Notes under the pieces: generated by a model | The model's database searches: none | What the model was told of the DNA's origin: nothing | The model's input: only the letters and a program-made list of their open reading frames with translations | Shown here: positions 16,781 through 25,529 of the stretch, piece by piece | Position numbering within the stretch: the first letter of the stretch is position 1 | How the letters are laid out: every line of letters starts with the position of its first letter | Made by a program: the position numbers and the translations under genes | Origin: an uncultured Alphaproteobacteria bacterium | GTDB taxonomy: Bacteria; Pseudomonadota; Alphaproteobacteria; Micropepsales; Micropepsaceae | Length of the DNA: 64,000 bases | Direction: 5' to 3' | Assembly: GCA_902826695.1 (NCBI GenBank) | Contig: CADEFU010000001.1 | Span: 524,234 to 588,233, forward strand

Positions 16781-18157
16781 GTGCAGTCGGACGGCTTGCC
16801 GTGTGTCGGGGGACGGTGGTGGGCCAAAACAAAAAAGTGGGTTTCCGGTCCAGCGAGGCCGGGTGTCTGGGAGACGTTCCTCGTGCGGTTATTGGCCTTG
16901 GCCATTGGTGTGCCTTGCGCGCTCTTGTTCGGCGCGAGCGTCGCTATTGCCAGCGAAAGCACGGATCGCAGCGTCGATGCGGACGTGCTCACGCGGCCGC
17001 GGCCCGAGTACGATCCAATCGGTATCCGGTTGGGCAGCGTGTTCTTGTACCCGTCGGTAACCGCGGGGCTTGGCTACAACGACAACGTCTTCAACAACTC
17101 GGGCAAATTGGGCGACTATTTTTACTCGTTGGCGCCTGCGCTGAATGTTCAGTCGGCGTGGTCACGGCACGCGTTGAACTTGGCGATCGGTTCGAAGAGC
17201 TATTGGTTCTCGAACGAGGAAAGCGAAAATCGTACGGATTGGAACTTTGACGGCTCGCTGCGCCTCGACGTGATGCGCGGGACGGACATCAAGCTCAACG
17301 TGCATTTGGCCGATCTTCACGAAGCGCGCGGCACTGAGTTGCCGGGTGGGCTTGGACCGGGCGCCGCAGCGGAGCCAACGTCCTACTCGCGCACGGGCTT
17401 TTCCGGCGAGTTTGGGCATACGCTCAATCGCATGCGGCTTTCGGTTGGCGGGGCTTGGGACGCTTTGGACTACGACGACGTTGACGTGATCCAGCCGGCG
17501 TTGTTGCCAACGTTGAACAATGACGACCGTGATCGGACCGATACGTCTGTGTTCGTCAAAGCGGCTTACGAGGTTAGCGACAACACGGCGGTGTTCTTGC
17601 GGGGCCGGGTTGAGGACCACGACTTTGATGCGTTGCTGGACGACGACGGTTTCAACCGCGATTCCAGCGGCTGGGGGGTCGACGGCGGCGTCGAGTTTAG
17701 GATGACGCATGTTCTCACGGGCGAGCTGTTTGCAGGCTACACACAGCGCACCTACGACGACGCTGCCTTCGACGATGCGAGCCAGTTCGGCTTTGGCGCC
17801 GGACTGAAGTGGTTTCCATCGATGCTAACGACCGTGAGCATCGATGCTGCGCGTACGATAGAAGACACGTCGATAACGGCATCGTCGGGCTATCTCTCCA
17901 CGCGCGGTCAGCTTGGTGTGGATCACGAGTTGCTGCGCAACGTGATCTTGAGCGGCCGGCTTGGGTACCAGAATGCGGAGTATCTCGACGTTGTTCGCAA
18001 CGACGACATCCTCAGTGGTGCCCTGAGCGGGCGCTATCTTATCAACCACAATCTGCACTTCGAGGCAGGTTGGGAATACATCGATAGGAGTTCGAACGCC
18101 GCCGCGTTCGACTATTCGTCAAGTCAGTTTCTGCTGTCGATTACCGGCAAAATGTGA
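16781..18157 (+). CDS. Outer-membrane beta-barrel protein of exopolysaccharide export (BBP2-type porin)
   Basis: A 458-residue protein made of about 400 residues of regularly alternating beta strands, with Asp/Asn-rich turns and aromatic girdles (LYPSVTAGLGYNDNVFNNSG, RVEDHDFDALLDDDGFNRDS, ending SSSQFLLSITGKM). YPSVTAGLGYNDNVF is the usual opening of the putative beta-barrel porin 2 family found in exopolysaccharide loci. A hydrophobic leader lies at about 32-58 (LALAIGVPCALLFGASVAIA), so GTG 16883 may be the true start rather than GTG 16781. It likely provides the outer-membrane exit for the polymer made elsewhere, complementing the short Wza-like lipoprotein. Confidence 0.82.
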   Translation: MQSDGLPCVGGRWWAKTKKWVSGPARPGVWETFLVRLLALAIGVPCALLFGASVAIASESTDRSVDADVLTRPRPEYDPIGIRLGSVFLYPSVTAGLGYNDNVFNNSGKLGDYFYSLAPALNVQSAWSRHALNLAIGSKSYWFSNEESENRTDWNFDGSLRLDVMRGTDIKLNVHLADLHEARGTELPGGLGPGAAAEPTSYSRTGFSGEFGHTLNRMRLSVGGAWDALDYDDVDVIQPALLPTLNNDDRDRTDTSVFVKAAYEVSDNTAVFLRGRVEDHDFDALLDDDGFNRDSSGWGVDGGVEFRMTHVLTGELFAGYTQRTYDDAAFDDASQFGFGAGLKWFPSMLTTVSIDAARTIEDTSITASSGYLSTRGQLGVDHELLRNVILSGRLGYQNAEYLDVVRNDDILSGALSGRYLINHNLHFEAGWEYIDRSSNAAAFDYSSSQFLLSITGKM

Positions 18158-18227
18158 CGCGCGGGCTGTGGACGAATTCGTGGCCGCCACTGCATCGCGC
18201 ACGTGCCTTAGCTAGACTCGCAAAGCG

Positions 18228-20477
18228 ATGACGAGAGCCACCATGAACGTCCACCGTTTGTATCAACAAAGCCCGGCCGAGGTTTTAGCGTCCGGACCAC
18301 AGCAACCCGCGCCGGAAGACGTGGCCGAGACAACGCTCGACCTGCGTTCGTTGATGCGCGTCTTGCTTGCGCGGCTGTGGACGATTTTGGGCACGATCGC
18401 AGTCGCGATGACAGTGGTCACGCTCATCCTTTTGCAGATGACGCCGATCTACAGCGCCTCGGCTCTGATCATGGTCGGGCAGCGCGAAAACAAGGTGCTC
18501 GATCCGGAGTCGTTGCTCGCCGGGCTCGCAACGGATACGGCGTCGATCGAAAATCAAATTCAGATCCTGCGTTCGTGGTCGTTGGCGGAACGTGTGGTGT
18601 TGAAGTTGAATCTGGTGAACGATCCGGAGTTCAACTCGAAACGCGAAACGGCGTCGTGGCTCAATCCGCTGAGCTGGTTCGGGCCAGGACGCGAAAAGAT
18701 TCAGGTGGGTGGGCCGAAGCCCACGACAGTGGATACCGCGATCCTCAGGCGGTTTGCGTCGAAGGTGACCGTCAATGCCCAAGGGCGATCATCGGTCATC
18801 AAGGTCACGTTCGACTCGCCGGACCGCGAGAAGGCGGCGTTGGTCGCAAACGCGATCGCCGATCAGTACATCGTCGATCAGCTCGACACGAAATTCGAGG
18901 CCGCCAAGCGCACGACCGACTGGCTGAACGAACGCTTGGGCGAGCTTGCCGAGAAAGTTCGCGCGTCGGAGAGCGCGGTCGAGCAGTACAAAGCCGAGAA
19001 CGACCTGACTGACGGAAAGACCGGCACGACGTCGCTTGCAGGCGAGCAGCTTAGCGAGCTCAACGGGCAGATCGTGCTGGCGCGATCCAACCTTGCCGAG
19101 CAAGAGGCGAAGTACAAACAAGTGAACGCGCTGTACCGCGCGGGCGGGGGCGTGGACTCGATTGCGTCGGTGATCAACTCGCCACTGATTTCGACGTTGC
19201 GCGCACAACAGGCGGAGCTGCTGCGCAAGGACGCGGAGCTTGCGACGAAATACGGCGACCGGCACCCCTCGATGATTGCGACTCGCGACGAGAAGAAGAA
19301 CCTCGACGCAAAGATCGACGAAGAGGTTAAGCGGATCATCCGGAACTTGTCGAACGAGGTGTCGATCGCGAAGGCCCGGCTGAGTTCGCTTGAAACGTCG
19401 CTGGATGAAATTCAAGGCACGGCGAACGTTCACGGCAAGGCGTCGATCAAACTGCGCGAGCTCGAGCGCGATGCACAAGCGAACCGGACGCTCTATGACA
19501 CCTTCCAGGCACGCTTCAAGGCGACTGAAGACAAGGAGCGCATCCAGACCCCCGATGCGCGGACGATTCAAGCGGCTGCCGTTCCGTTGGATGCGAGTTT
19601 CCCGAACAAGCCGCTGATCATGGGCGGAACGTTGGTTGGCGCGGCCGTCATGGGGATGCTGATAGCGCTCATGCTTGAGCGGCTCGATAACGGCTACCGC
19701 ATTGGGCCCGAGATAGAGCGCGCGACGCGGCTGTCGAACCTTGCGGTGGTGCCGATGCTCAAGGGCGAGCCGCGCGTGGCCGACCGGGTTGTGCAGAAGC
19801 CGCTGTCCATATTCAGCGAAGCGATCCGATCGGTGCATGCGGGGCTGCAGCTGTCGAATGTAGACAAGCCGCCAAAGGTCATCGTCATCACATCGTCGAT
19901 GCCAAGTGAGGGTAAGACGTCGCTTGCGGTCAGCCTGGGGCGCCTCGCGTCGAAGGGCGGTGCGCGGGTTCTCTTGATCGATGGCGATCTCAGACACCCG
20001 AGCGTTTCCGGGCAGTTCTCGCCGCGGCGGCCGGAAGCCGGGCTTGTGGAAGTGTTGGCGGGACGGCTTGAACTCGGGGCTGTAATGCACCGCGATCCGA
20101 TATCGCCGCTTGAGTTCGTGCCCGTGGCGACGCCGCCGGCGAATCCGGCCGATCTCTTAGCGTCGCAGGCGATGCGGACACTGGTGGGCGCGTTGCGCGA
20201 CCACTACGATTTGATCATTATCGATGCAGCGCCTGTGCTTCCGGTGTCAGACACGCGGATGTTGGCACGGCTTGCGGATAAGGTCGTATATGTCGTGCAG
20301 TGGGATAAGACGCCGCGCGAGGCCGTTATCGGCGGGATAAAACTTCTGCGTGATGCAGGCGCCGACATCGCGGGAACCGTGCTGACGCAAGCGGACTTGC
20401 GGCGGCATGCGATCTACGGATACGGCTATACATCGTACGGCTATGGCAACGCATACGCGAAATATTATACAGAGTGA
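18228..20477 (+). CDS. Wzc-like polysaccharide co-polymerase with BY-kinase domain (749 aa)
   Basis: An inner-membrane chain-length regulator fused to a bacterial tyrosine kinase. N-terminal Wzz domain with transmembrane helix 1 near residues 50-72, a long coiled-coil periplasmic part, a second transmembrane helix near 461-482 (LIMGGTLVGAAVMGMLIALM), then the cytoplasmic ATPase: Walker A SSMPSEGKTS (K563), Walker A' LLIDGDLR (about 583-590), Walker B LIIIDAAP (about 661-668). The C terminus is a tyrosine cluster (YGYGYTSYGYGNAYAKYY), the autophosphorylation tail of this family. ATG 18228 or 18243 may be the start. The phosphatase at 14701 could reverse its action. The polymerase, flippase and glycosyltransferases are not in the window. 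Confidence 0.94.
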   Translation: MTRATMNVHRLYQQSPAEVLASGPQQPAPEDVAETTLDLRSLMRVLLARLWTILGTIAVAMTVVTLILLQMTPIYSASALIMVGQRENKVLDPESLLAGLATDTASIENQIQILRSWSLAERVVLKLNLVNDPEFNSKRETASWLNPLSWFGPGREKIQVGGPKPTTVDTAILRRFASKVTVNAQGRSSVIKVTFDSPDREKAALVANAIADQYIVDQLDTKFEAAKRTTDWLNERLGELAEKVRASESAVEQYKAENDLTDGKTGTTSLAGEQLSELNGQIVLARSNLAEQEAKYKQVNALYRAGGGVDSIASVINSPLISTLRAQQAELLRKDAELATKYGDRHPSMIATRDEKKNLDAKIDEEVKRIIRNLSNEVSIAKARLSSLETSLDEIQGTANVHGKASIKLRELERDAQANRTLYDTFQARFKATEDKERIQTPDARTIQAAAVPLDASFPNKPLIMGGTLVGAAVMGMLIALMLERLDNGYRIGPEIERATRLSNLAVVPMLKGEPRVADRVVQKPLSIFSEAIRSVHAGLQLSNVDKPPKVIVITSSMPSEGKTSLAVSLGRLASKGGARVLLIDGDLRHPSVSGQFSPRRPEAGLVEVLAGRLELGAVMHRDPISPLEFVPVATPPANPADLLASQAMRTLVGALRDHYDLIIIDAAPVLPVSDTRMLARLADKVVYVVQWDKTPREAVIGGIKLLRDAGADIAGTVLTQADLRRHAIYGYGYTSYGYGNAYAKYYTE

Positions 20478-21099
20478 GACATACGTCGTCGGCGTTCTAA
20501 CGGCGGCGTTTGCAGCGTATCTGATCATCTATGCGGTTCTGTTCACGTTGCCGGCGTGGGCTTTCGCGGGTGCGGAGCCGCGCTATGCCGACGTGGCCAA
20601 GGGCAAGGTCGGCCCTGTCGTCGATCTCGATGCGCTGACACAGGCATTGCGCGCCTCGCCCTGGAAGGCGGACTTAAGCCGCGCAGCCTTTGTGCAGATG
20701 CTGACGGCGCAACAGGTGGGTTTGGGTTCACTCAGAGCGACAACGCGGTTAACCGCTGCGCGGCGCGATTTGCGGTTGGGTTTGTCCAAGGCGCCGTCCG
20801 ATGCTTATGCGTGGACGCGGCTTGCGATCTCCGAGCAGCGGCTTGAGCATGCCAAAGCGGCGGGCGCGGCGTTGTCGGTGGCGCTGCAGATAGCACCGGC
20901 TGAGCGGAAGTTGACTCCTGTGCAGCTCGATCTTGCCGTCATCCTTTGGCATGAGATCGATGAGGCCGGGCGCGAGGCGCTGGAGCGCCGGCTGAAATGG
21001 GCGCGTGGGCGTGCCGATCTGAGGGCAATCGTGGGGGAAAATTCGGTGGCCGTGTTGAGCGAGCGTTTGGCCACTTGGCGGCGCGAGCGGCAGTCTTGA
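20443..21099 (+). CDS. Membrane-anchored hypothetical protein, translationally coupled to the Wzc-like kinase (218 aa)
   Basis: The frame overlaps the end of the kinase gene by 35 bases; I favour ATG 20443 (MATHTRNIIQSETYVVGVLT), though ATG 20407 is possible. One transmembrane helix lies near residues 13-40 (VLTAAFAAYLIIYAVLFTLP), followed by a soluble helical part with TPR-like spacing (DLRLGLSKAPSDAYAWTRLA, AAGAALSVALQIAP, LERRLKWARG). Such small proteins are seen after Wzc genes in alphaproteobacterial exopolysaccharide loci; the function is unknown. The overlap suggests coupled translation. Confidence 0.7.
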   Translation: MATHTRNIIQSETYVVGVLTAAFAAYLIIYAVLFTLPAWAFAGAEPRYADVAKGKVGPVVDLDALTQALRASPWKADLSRAAFVQMLTAQQVGLGSLRATTRLTAARRDLRLGLSKAPSDAYAWTRLAISEQRLEHAKAAGAALSVALQIAPAERKLTPVQLDLAVILWHEIDEAGREALERRLKWARGRADLRAIVGENSVAVLSERLATWRRERQS

Positions 21100-21537
21100 A
21101 GCCCCAGAAACGCAAAAGCCCCGCTGAGGCTCCATCCCTCAGCAGGGCTTTCGTGAGCTGGGATCTCACTCGCATCCAGGAAACCGAGAGCGCCATGGGT
21201 GTTGGGTATCAACCACAGCAGGAAGAATGGGTCGGCCGCCCGGACAAGTAGAATTCTGGGACGGTCCGTCGCCTTTTGCCATGCCTTCTCCACAGCCTGA
21301 GCGCGAGATTTCCCAGGTGTGACCCGCTTGCAGCGCAAATTTCGCCCTGGGGGCGAGTGAGCTGACCCGGGATGCCCGGTATCGGCGGAAAACCGACAGT
21401 CGCCGAGGGCGCGAGGTCTGTTCGCGGCGTTCGTCATTCTGGAGAATTTGCCAGCGCCGGGGCGGAGGGGGGCAGGGTGCCAGCGTTCGGTCCTTCGGCT
21501 AAGGTTCGGATCAAGACGGAATCTTCTGGAGAGATTG
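21100..21537. other. 438-base intergenic region, possible small RNA locus
   Basis: There is no convincing protein gene. The left end holds a strong hairpin (21115-21151). The middle is rich in short inverted repeats, for example CCCAGG near 21312 and CCTGGG near 21345, and GTCGG/CCGAC pairs near 21400. A 38-codon minus-strand frame (start near 21286) ends just before the hairpin but has no clear ribosome site. The right end must hold the promoter of the Sel1-repeat gene. Confidence 0.45.
21115..21151. terminator. Hairpin terminator with better T tract on the minus strand
   Basis: A 15-position stem with one mismatch (AAAGCCC and GCTGAGG pairing with CCTCAGC and GGGCTTT) around a 7-base loop. 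On the plus strand it ends the exopolysaccharide operon but has only TTT after the stem. On the minus strand the tail is TTTTGCGTTTCTG, a better terminator tail, although no minus gene is known upstream of it. Confidence 0.8.
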
Positions 21538-22260
21538 ATGATGAGACTTTTGGCCGGGCTTGTTGCCGTCGCTGTGTTGGCCGGGGCCGGGTACTACTGG
21601 TTTGCGCTTCGCGAGGGCTCAGGCCAGGTCGCCGCCGTTGCGGCACCGTCGGTCACAATGAGCACGCCCTTCGGACAGTCGAAGGATCCGAATGATCCCG
21701 GCGAAAAGATGTTTCGTCATGGGCTCTATCCCGAAGCGCTGGCGCATTGGGAGAAAGAGGCCGCGAAAGGCAACGCGCAGGCGGCACATCGGCTTGCCGT
21801 CGAGTATCAGGACGGCAAACCGGGGGTGGCGCAACGCGACTATGCCAAGGCCATGAAGTATCACATGCAGGCTGCGATGGCGGGCAATGCGCTGTCGATG
21901 TTCGATCTGGGCTCAATGCACGAGTACGGACAAGGCACCGAGCGAAACATCGTCGAAGCTGCGGTTTGGTATGGGCGCTCGGCGCGGTACGGCTTGGCGC
22001 AGGGGCAGTACAACTATGCCACGATGCTTGAGAAGGGCGACGGCGTTCAGATGGATGCGATTGAGGCCTACAAGTTCTTCGTGCTGGCGGCGCGCGGTGG
22101 GTTCACCGGCGTGCCCTACGATAACACGGGTTATAAGATCGACCGTAATGCACCGACGCCGGCCGAGGCCATGCAACGGCGTTTGTCGGCAGCGCAAGTT
22201 GCCGAAGGCCGCGCGCGAGCGGACGCTTTCAAGCCGGAGACGGGGCCGCTCAGCGTCTAA
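21538..22260 (+). CDS. Sel1-like repeat protein, membrane anchored (240 aa)
   Basis: Start set at ATG 21538 (MMRLLAGLVAVAVLAGAGYY), with GGAGA seven bases upstream; the longer frame upstream is Arg-rich and unlikely. A single hydrophobic segment at 3-20 anchors or exports it. Then come Sel1/TPR-type repeats: AHWEKEAAKGNAQAAHRLAV, AMKYHMQAAMAGNALSMFDL, AAVWYGRSARYGLAQGQYNY, AYKFFVLAARGG. These repeats mediate protein contacts, often at the cell envelope. Its TAA stop overlaps the ATG of the next gene (TAATG), so the two are translated together. The partner is unknown. Confidence 0.82.
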   Translation: MMRLLAGLVAVAVLAGAGYYWFALREGSGQVAAVAAPSVTMSTPFGQSKDPNDPGEKMFRHGLYPEALAHWEKEAAKGNAQAAHRLAVEYQDGKPGVAQRDYAKAMKYHMQAAMAGNALSMFDLGSMHEYGQGTERNIVEAAVWYGRSARYGLAQGQYNYATMLEKGDGVQMDAIEAYKFFVLAARGGFTGVPYDNTGYKIDRNAPTPAEAMQRRLSAAQVAEGRARADAFKPETGPLSV

Positions 22261-23558
22261 TGGCGGCTTGGTCGAATTGGTCGGGTTGGGTTCAGGCTGA
22301 ACCGAAGGTCATCGCACGGCCTGCGAGCGAAGCTGAGCTAACTGCAGTCCTGCGCGACGGCGTAGGGCCGATCAGGGTGGTCGGCAGCGGTCACTCGTTT
22401 ACGTCACTCGGCGAGACGGATGGCACACTGATTTCGCTCGACGGGATGCAGGGTGTCGCTGCGGTCGATGCCGGCGCGCTGACGGCGACGGTTCGAGCGG
22501 GGACCAAGATTCACGCGCTTGGGCGGCCGCTTCACGATGCGGGCGTGGGTTTGAAGAACCAGGGCGATATCGACCGGCAAGCGATCGCGGGCGCCGTGGG
22601 AACCGGCACGCATGGAACAGGGCCGACGCTCGGGTCGCTGTCGGCAGAAGTGAAGGGTTTTCGGCTGGTCACGGCGAGCGGCGAGGTGCTCGACTGTTCG
22701 GCATCGTCGAATGCTGAAGTGTTTGAAGCGGGGCGGGTGTCTTTTGGGACGCTGGGCGTGATGAGCGAAATCACGATCGGCGTGCGCAAGGCCTACAAGC
22801 TGCGAGAGAAGAACTGGGTGATGCCTGCAGCGGACTGCTGGCGCGATATCGCGACGCTGCGCGATCAGCATCGGCACTTCGAGTTTTTCTGGTTCCCGTA
22901 TTCGGACTCAGTGGTGGCGAAATCACTCGACGATACCGACGAGGACGTTGCGGTGCCGGTGACAACGGAGCAAATGTTTCAGCGCGGCGAGCGCGTCAGC
23001 TCGGATCAGCGTGCGTTCAAGATCGGATGCGAGGTCGCACGGTTCGTTCCGATGCTTTCCAAGCGGCTGCAGAGGTTCTTCACGAACGCCTCGATGGGCG
23101 CTTCTTCGCGGGCACGGTGGAGCCACGAGATTTTTCCGAGCGCGCGAAACGTCCGGTTCAACGAAATGGAGTACTCGGTGCCGGCCGCGAACGGCATCGA
23201 CTGCATTCGCGAGGTGGCTGAAGCGATCGTGACGAAGCGGATACCGGGCGTTTTCCCCCTGGAGTTCAGGTTCGTGAAGGGTGACGATGCTTGGCTGTCT
23301 CCCTTCTACAAGCGCGAGGCGGCGACCATCTCGGTCCATCAGTATCATCGGCAGCCTTATGCGCCGCTATTCGATGCGGTGGAGCCGATCTTTAAGCGCT
23401 ACGGCGGGCGACCGCATTGGGGTAAATTGCACAGCCTTAAATTCGCCGAACTTGAGCGGCTCTATCCGCGCTGGGGCGATTATCAGGCGCTTCGGCGCAG
23501 ACTTGACCCGCAAGGAAAGCTGCTCAACTCATATCTCCGCCAAGTCTTGGGAACATAG
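22260..23558 (+). CDS. FAD-linked sugar-1,4-lactone oxidase (D-arabinono-/L-gulono-lactone oxidase family)
   Basis: A 432-residue VAO-type flavoenzyme. The N-terminal FAD-binding half contains VVGSGHSFTSLGETDG, where H45 is the usual site of covalent FAD attachment, and IAGAVGTGTHGTGPTLGSLS. The C-terminal ALO domain has RPHWGKLHSL and LDPQGKLLNSYL, the hallmark of the aldonolactone oxidase family. It oxidises a sugar lactone or alditol with oxygen or another acceptor; the substrate is not fixed by sequence. It starts in a TAATG overlap with the Sel1 gene and is followed after one base by a small membrane protein. Confidence 0.9.
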   Translation: MAAWSNWSGWVQAEPKVIARPASEAELTAVLRDGVGPIRVVGSGHSFTSLGETDGTLISLDGMQGVAAVDAGALTATVRAGTKIHALGRPLHDAGVGLKNQGDIDRQAIAGAVGTGTHGTGPTLGSLSAEVKGFRLVTASGEVLDCSASSNAEVFEAGRVSFGTLGVMSEITIGVRKAYKLREKNWVMPAADCWRDIATLRDQHRHFEFFWFPYSDSVVAKSLDDTDEDVAVPVTTEQMFQRGERVSSDQRAFKIGCEVARFVPMLSKRLQRFFTNASMGASSRARWSHEIFPSARNVRFNEMEYSVPAANGIDCIREVAEAIVTKRIPGVFPLEFRFVKGDDAWLSPFYKREAATISVHQYHRQPYAPLFDAVEPIFKRYGGRPHWGKLHSLKFAELERLYPRWGDYQALRRRLDPQGKLLNSYLRQVLGT

Positions 23559-23559
23559 T

Positions 23560-23772
23560 ATGGCACCGCCGCGCCGTCGTAGCAGACCCGTAGGTTGGAT
23601 ATTGGGCATCCCGACGTCGATGTGCGCGGCGGCTTTTGCGGCAGTTGCCGACAACATGCTGGGTGCTGCCATCATGGGATCGCTGATCGGACTGGCGATT
23701 GGGATCGGGATTCTCGCGTTTCCAAACCTTGATCGCGGCGGGCCGGCGGACAACGACGACTTCCTGCACTAG
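23560..23772 (+). CDS. Small inner-membrane protein (70 aa)
   Basis: ATG 23560 is one base after the stop of the lactone oxidase gene, so it is the last gene of a three-gene operon. The basic N terminus (MAPPRRRSRPVG) is followed by two hydrophobic helices (WILGIPTSMCAAAFAAVA and AAIMGSLIGLAIGIGILAF) and a short acidic tail. It has no recognised family. Its TAG stop shares the bases CTAG with the stop of the convergent biotin-carrier gene. Confidence 0.7.
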   Translation: MAPPRRRSRPVGWILGIPTSMCAAAFAAVADNMLGAAIMGSLIGLAIGIGILAFPNLDRGGPADNDDFLH

Positions 23773-23990
23773 CTCTCGATGTGTGCGATGACGTCGCCTT
23801 CGGTGACGCTGTCGCCCTCGGCCACGAGGATCTCGACGACTGTGCAGTCGAGCGGCGCGGGGACCGGAATTTCCATCTTCATGCTTTCGAGGATGACGAT
23901 GGGGTCGTCTTCGGCGAGGCGCTGGCCCTTAGTGGCGGTGACTTTCCAGACCTTGCCGGTGATTTCGGTTTTGACGGTTGAGCGGGACAT
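23769..23990 (-). CDS. Biotin carboxyl carrier protein, stand-alone single domain (73 aa)
   Basis: A free biotinyl domain. ILESMKMEIPVPAP contains the biotinylated lysine (K38), and EITGKVWKV and VTEGDVIAHIES complete the flattened barrel. It is much shorter than AccB and has no N-terminal extension. It lies 14 bases after the carboxyltransferase gene, so it should carry biotin for that enzyme. A biotin carboxylase subunit, which loads the carboxyl group, is not in the window and must be encoded elsewhere. The stop overlaps the convergent gene by four bases. Confidence 0.92.
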   Translation of the reverse strand: MSRSTVKTEITGKVWKVTATKGQRLAEDDPIVILESMKMEIPVPAPLDCTVVEILVAEGDSVTEGDVIAHIES

Positions 23991-24004
23991 TGGATCTCGT
24001 ATGG

Positions 24005-25525
24005 TTAGAAAGCGGGAGGCCAGTCGGCGAGGCGGTGCGTGCCGACGCCGTTCGTCATACGGCGGGTGAGCACGTCGAGCATGCCGGAAAGGAAGCGTCT
24101 GGTGTCGTTCGGATCGATCACCATTTGCGCCATGAACGGGGCTGCGAGTTCGTACGCCGTGGTGCCGGATGAGACTTGCGTGAGAAGTTGCTCGTAACGC
24201 GCGGGGTCTTCGCCGGGTTTGACGGCGTAGACGACGTTCACGGCAACGGCCGGATCCATGAACGAGATATCGCCGGAGAACCAGCTCGCCGTGACGTCGC
24301 TGCGACCGCCGCCCATGTTGAGGTAGGCTTGGCCGTAGGACTTGCGCAGGACGAGCGCGATCTTCGGGACGGTCGACAGTTCAAGGGCTGCCATGAAGTT
24401 CATGATCTTGCCCGGCAGGCGCTTCTTCTCGCTCTCGGCGCCGACGAGGAAGCCCGGCGTGTCGGCGAGAAAGATCAGCGGAATGTTGAAGCTGTCGCAG
24501 AGCACGATGAACGACGTGATCTTATCGCAGGCATCGGGGTCGAGGGCGCCGCCCTTGAACATCGGGTTCGAGGCGACGATGCCGACTGTTCTGCCGTTGA
24601 TACGGCCGAGCGCCGTCACCGCCACCTTGGCGAAACGTTCTTTCAGCGGGAAGTACGTGTCCTTGTCGAGGATCGCCTTGATGACGGGACGCACGTCGTA
24701 GGTCTTGGCACGGCTCTCTGGCACCAGCGTGTCGAGCGCGACGGCGACGGGTTCGATCGCAGGTGCGATCGGCGGCGCTTGGTTCGCGTTGTCGGGCAAG
24801 TAGGACAGGAAGGCTTTGAGCTGCGCGATGGCGTCTTCGTCGGAGTCGACAACGGCGTGCACGAAGCCGGTCTGTTCGCTGTGCAGGCGCCAGCCGCCGA
24901 GGTCTTCGGGATTCGCCTCCTCGGCGATCGCGACAGAGGTGACCATCTGGCTTGATACGGCCAGCACCGCGCCTTTGCGCATGACGACGAAGTCGGAGTT
25001 GATGCAGGTGAAGGCGCCACCGCCGTAGGTCAAGCCCAGCACGGCGGAGGCCCACGGCGTCTCGCGCGTGTGGGTGTAGCGCGCGCCTTCGCCGGCGCGG
25101 CCGATGCCGGCGGCGCCCATGATGTCGGGGATGCGCCCGCCCGCGCACTCCATCAGGCTCACCATCGGCATGCCGTTCTTCCGGCAGGTTTCGCGCACGT
25201 AGTATTGCTTCTTGCCGTGCACTTCGGCGGAGGACGAGCCCAGCGTCGTGAAGTCGGCCGCGTTCACGCCCGCCATGCGCCCGCTGATCTTGCCGAAGCC
25301 GGAGACGACGCCGTCGCCGGGCGATTTTTCGCGAACGTCGGGTTTGATCGAGGTGGCGAATAGGCCGGCCTCGATGAACGTGTCTTTGTCGACGAGCCGT
25401 TCGACCCGTTCGCGTGCGTTCAGGATGCCCGCCGCTTTGCGTTCGGCGAGGCGGGTGGGGGAGCCCATCGCCTTGGCGCGTTTTGCGCGCGCTTCGAAGT
25501 CGGCGCGTTCTTTGTCGAAGGGCAT
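24005..25525 (-). CDS. Acyl-CoA carboxylase, carboxyltransferase (beta) subunit
   Basis: A 506-residue carboxyltransferase of the propionyl-/methylmalonyl-/methylcrotonyl-CoA carboxylase family. N half: RLAERKAAGILNARERVERL, DGVVSGFGKISGR, VSLMECAGGRIPDIMG, AEEANPEDLGGW with a Gly-rich oxyanion region. C half: GIVASNPMFKGGALDPDACD, LIFLADTPGFLVGAESEKK and KSYGQAYLNMGGGRSD. It transfers carboxylate from the biotin carrier to an acyl-CoA; the acyl group is not set by sequence. It sits four bases after hisI in a metC-hisI-carboxylase operon, an odd mix with no obvious pathway link. Confidence 0.88.
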   Translation of the reverse strand: MPFDKERADFEARAKRAKAMGSPTRLAERKAAGILNARERVERLVDKDTFIEAGLFATSIKPDVREKSPGDGVVSGFGKISGRMAGVNAADFTTLGSSSAEVHGKKQYYVRETCRKNGMPMVSLMECAGGRIPDIMGAAGIGRAGEGARYTHTRETPWASAVLGLTYGGGAFTCINSDFVVMRKGAVLAVSSQMVTSVAIAEEANPEDLGGWRLHSEQTGFVHAVVDSDEDAIAQLKAFLSYLPDNANQAPPIAPAIEPVAVALDTLVPESRAKTYDVRPVIKAILDKDTYFPLKERFAKVAVTALGRINGRTVGIVASNPMFKGGALDPDACDKITSFIVLCDSFNIPLIFLADTPGFLVGAESEKKRLPGKIMNFMAALELSTVPKIALVLRKSYGQAYLNMGGGRSDVTASWFSGDISFMDPAVAVNVVYAVKPGEDPARYEQLLTQVSSGTTAYELAAPFMAQMVIDPNDTRRFLSGMLDVLTRRMTNGVGTHRLADWPPAF

Positions 25526-25529
25526 GCCG

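Noticed and set aside
20805..21437. A 210-codon minus-strand frame across the end of the exopolysaccharide locus
   Set aside because: It overlaps the coupled 218-residue gene and crosses the hairpin terminator; composition is Arg/Pro/Ser-rich with no ribosome site.
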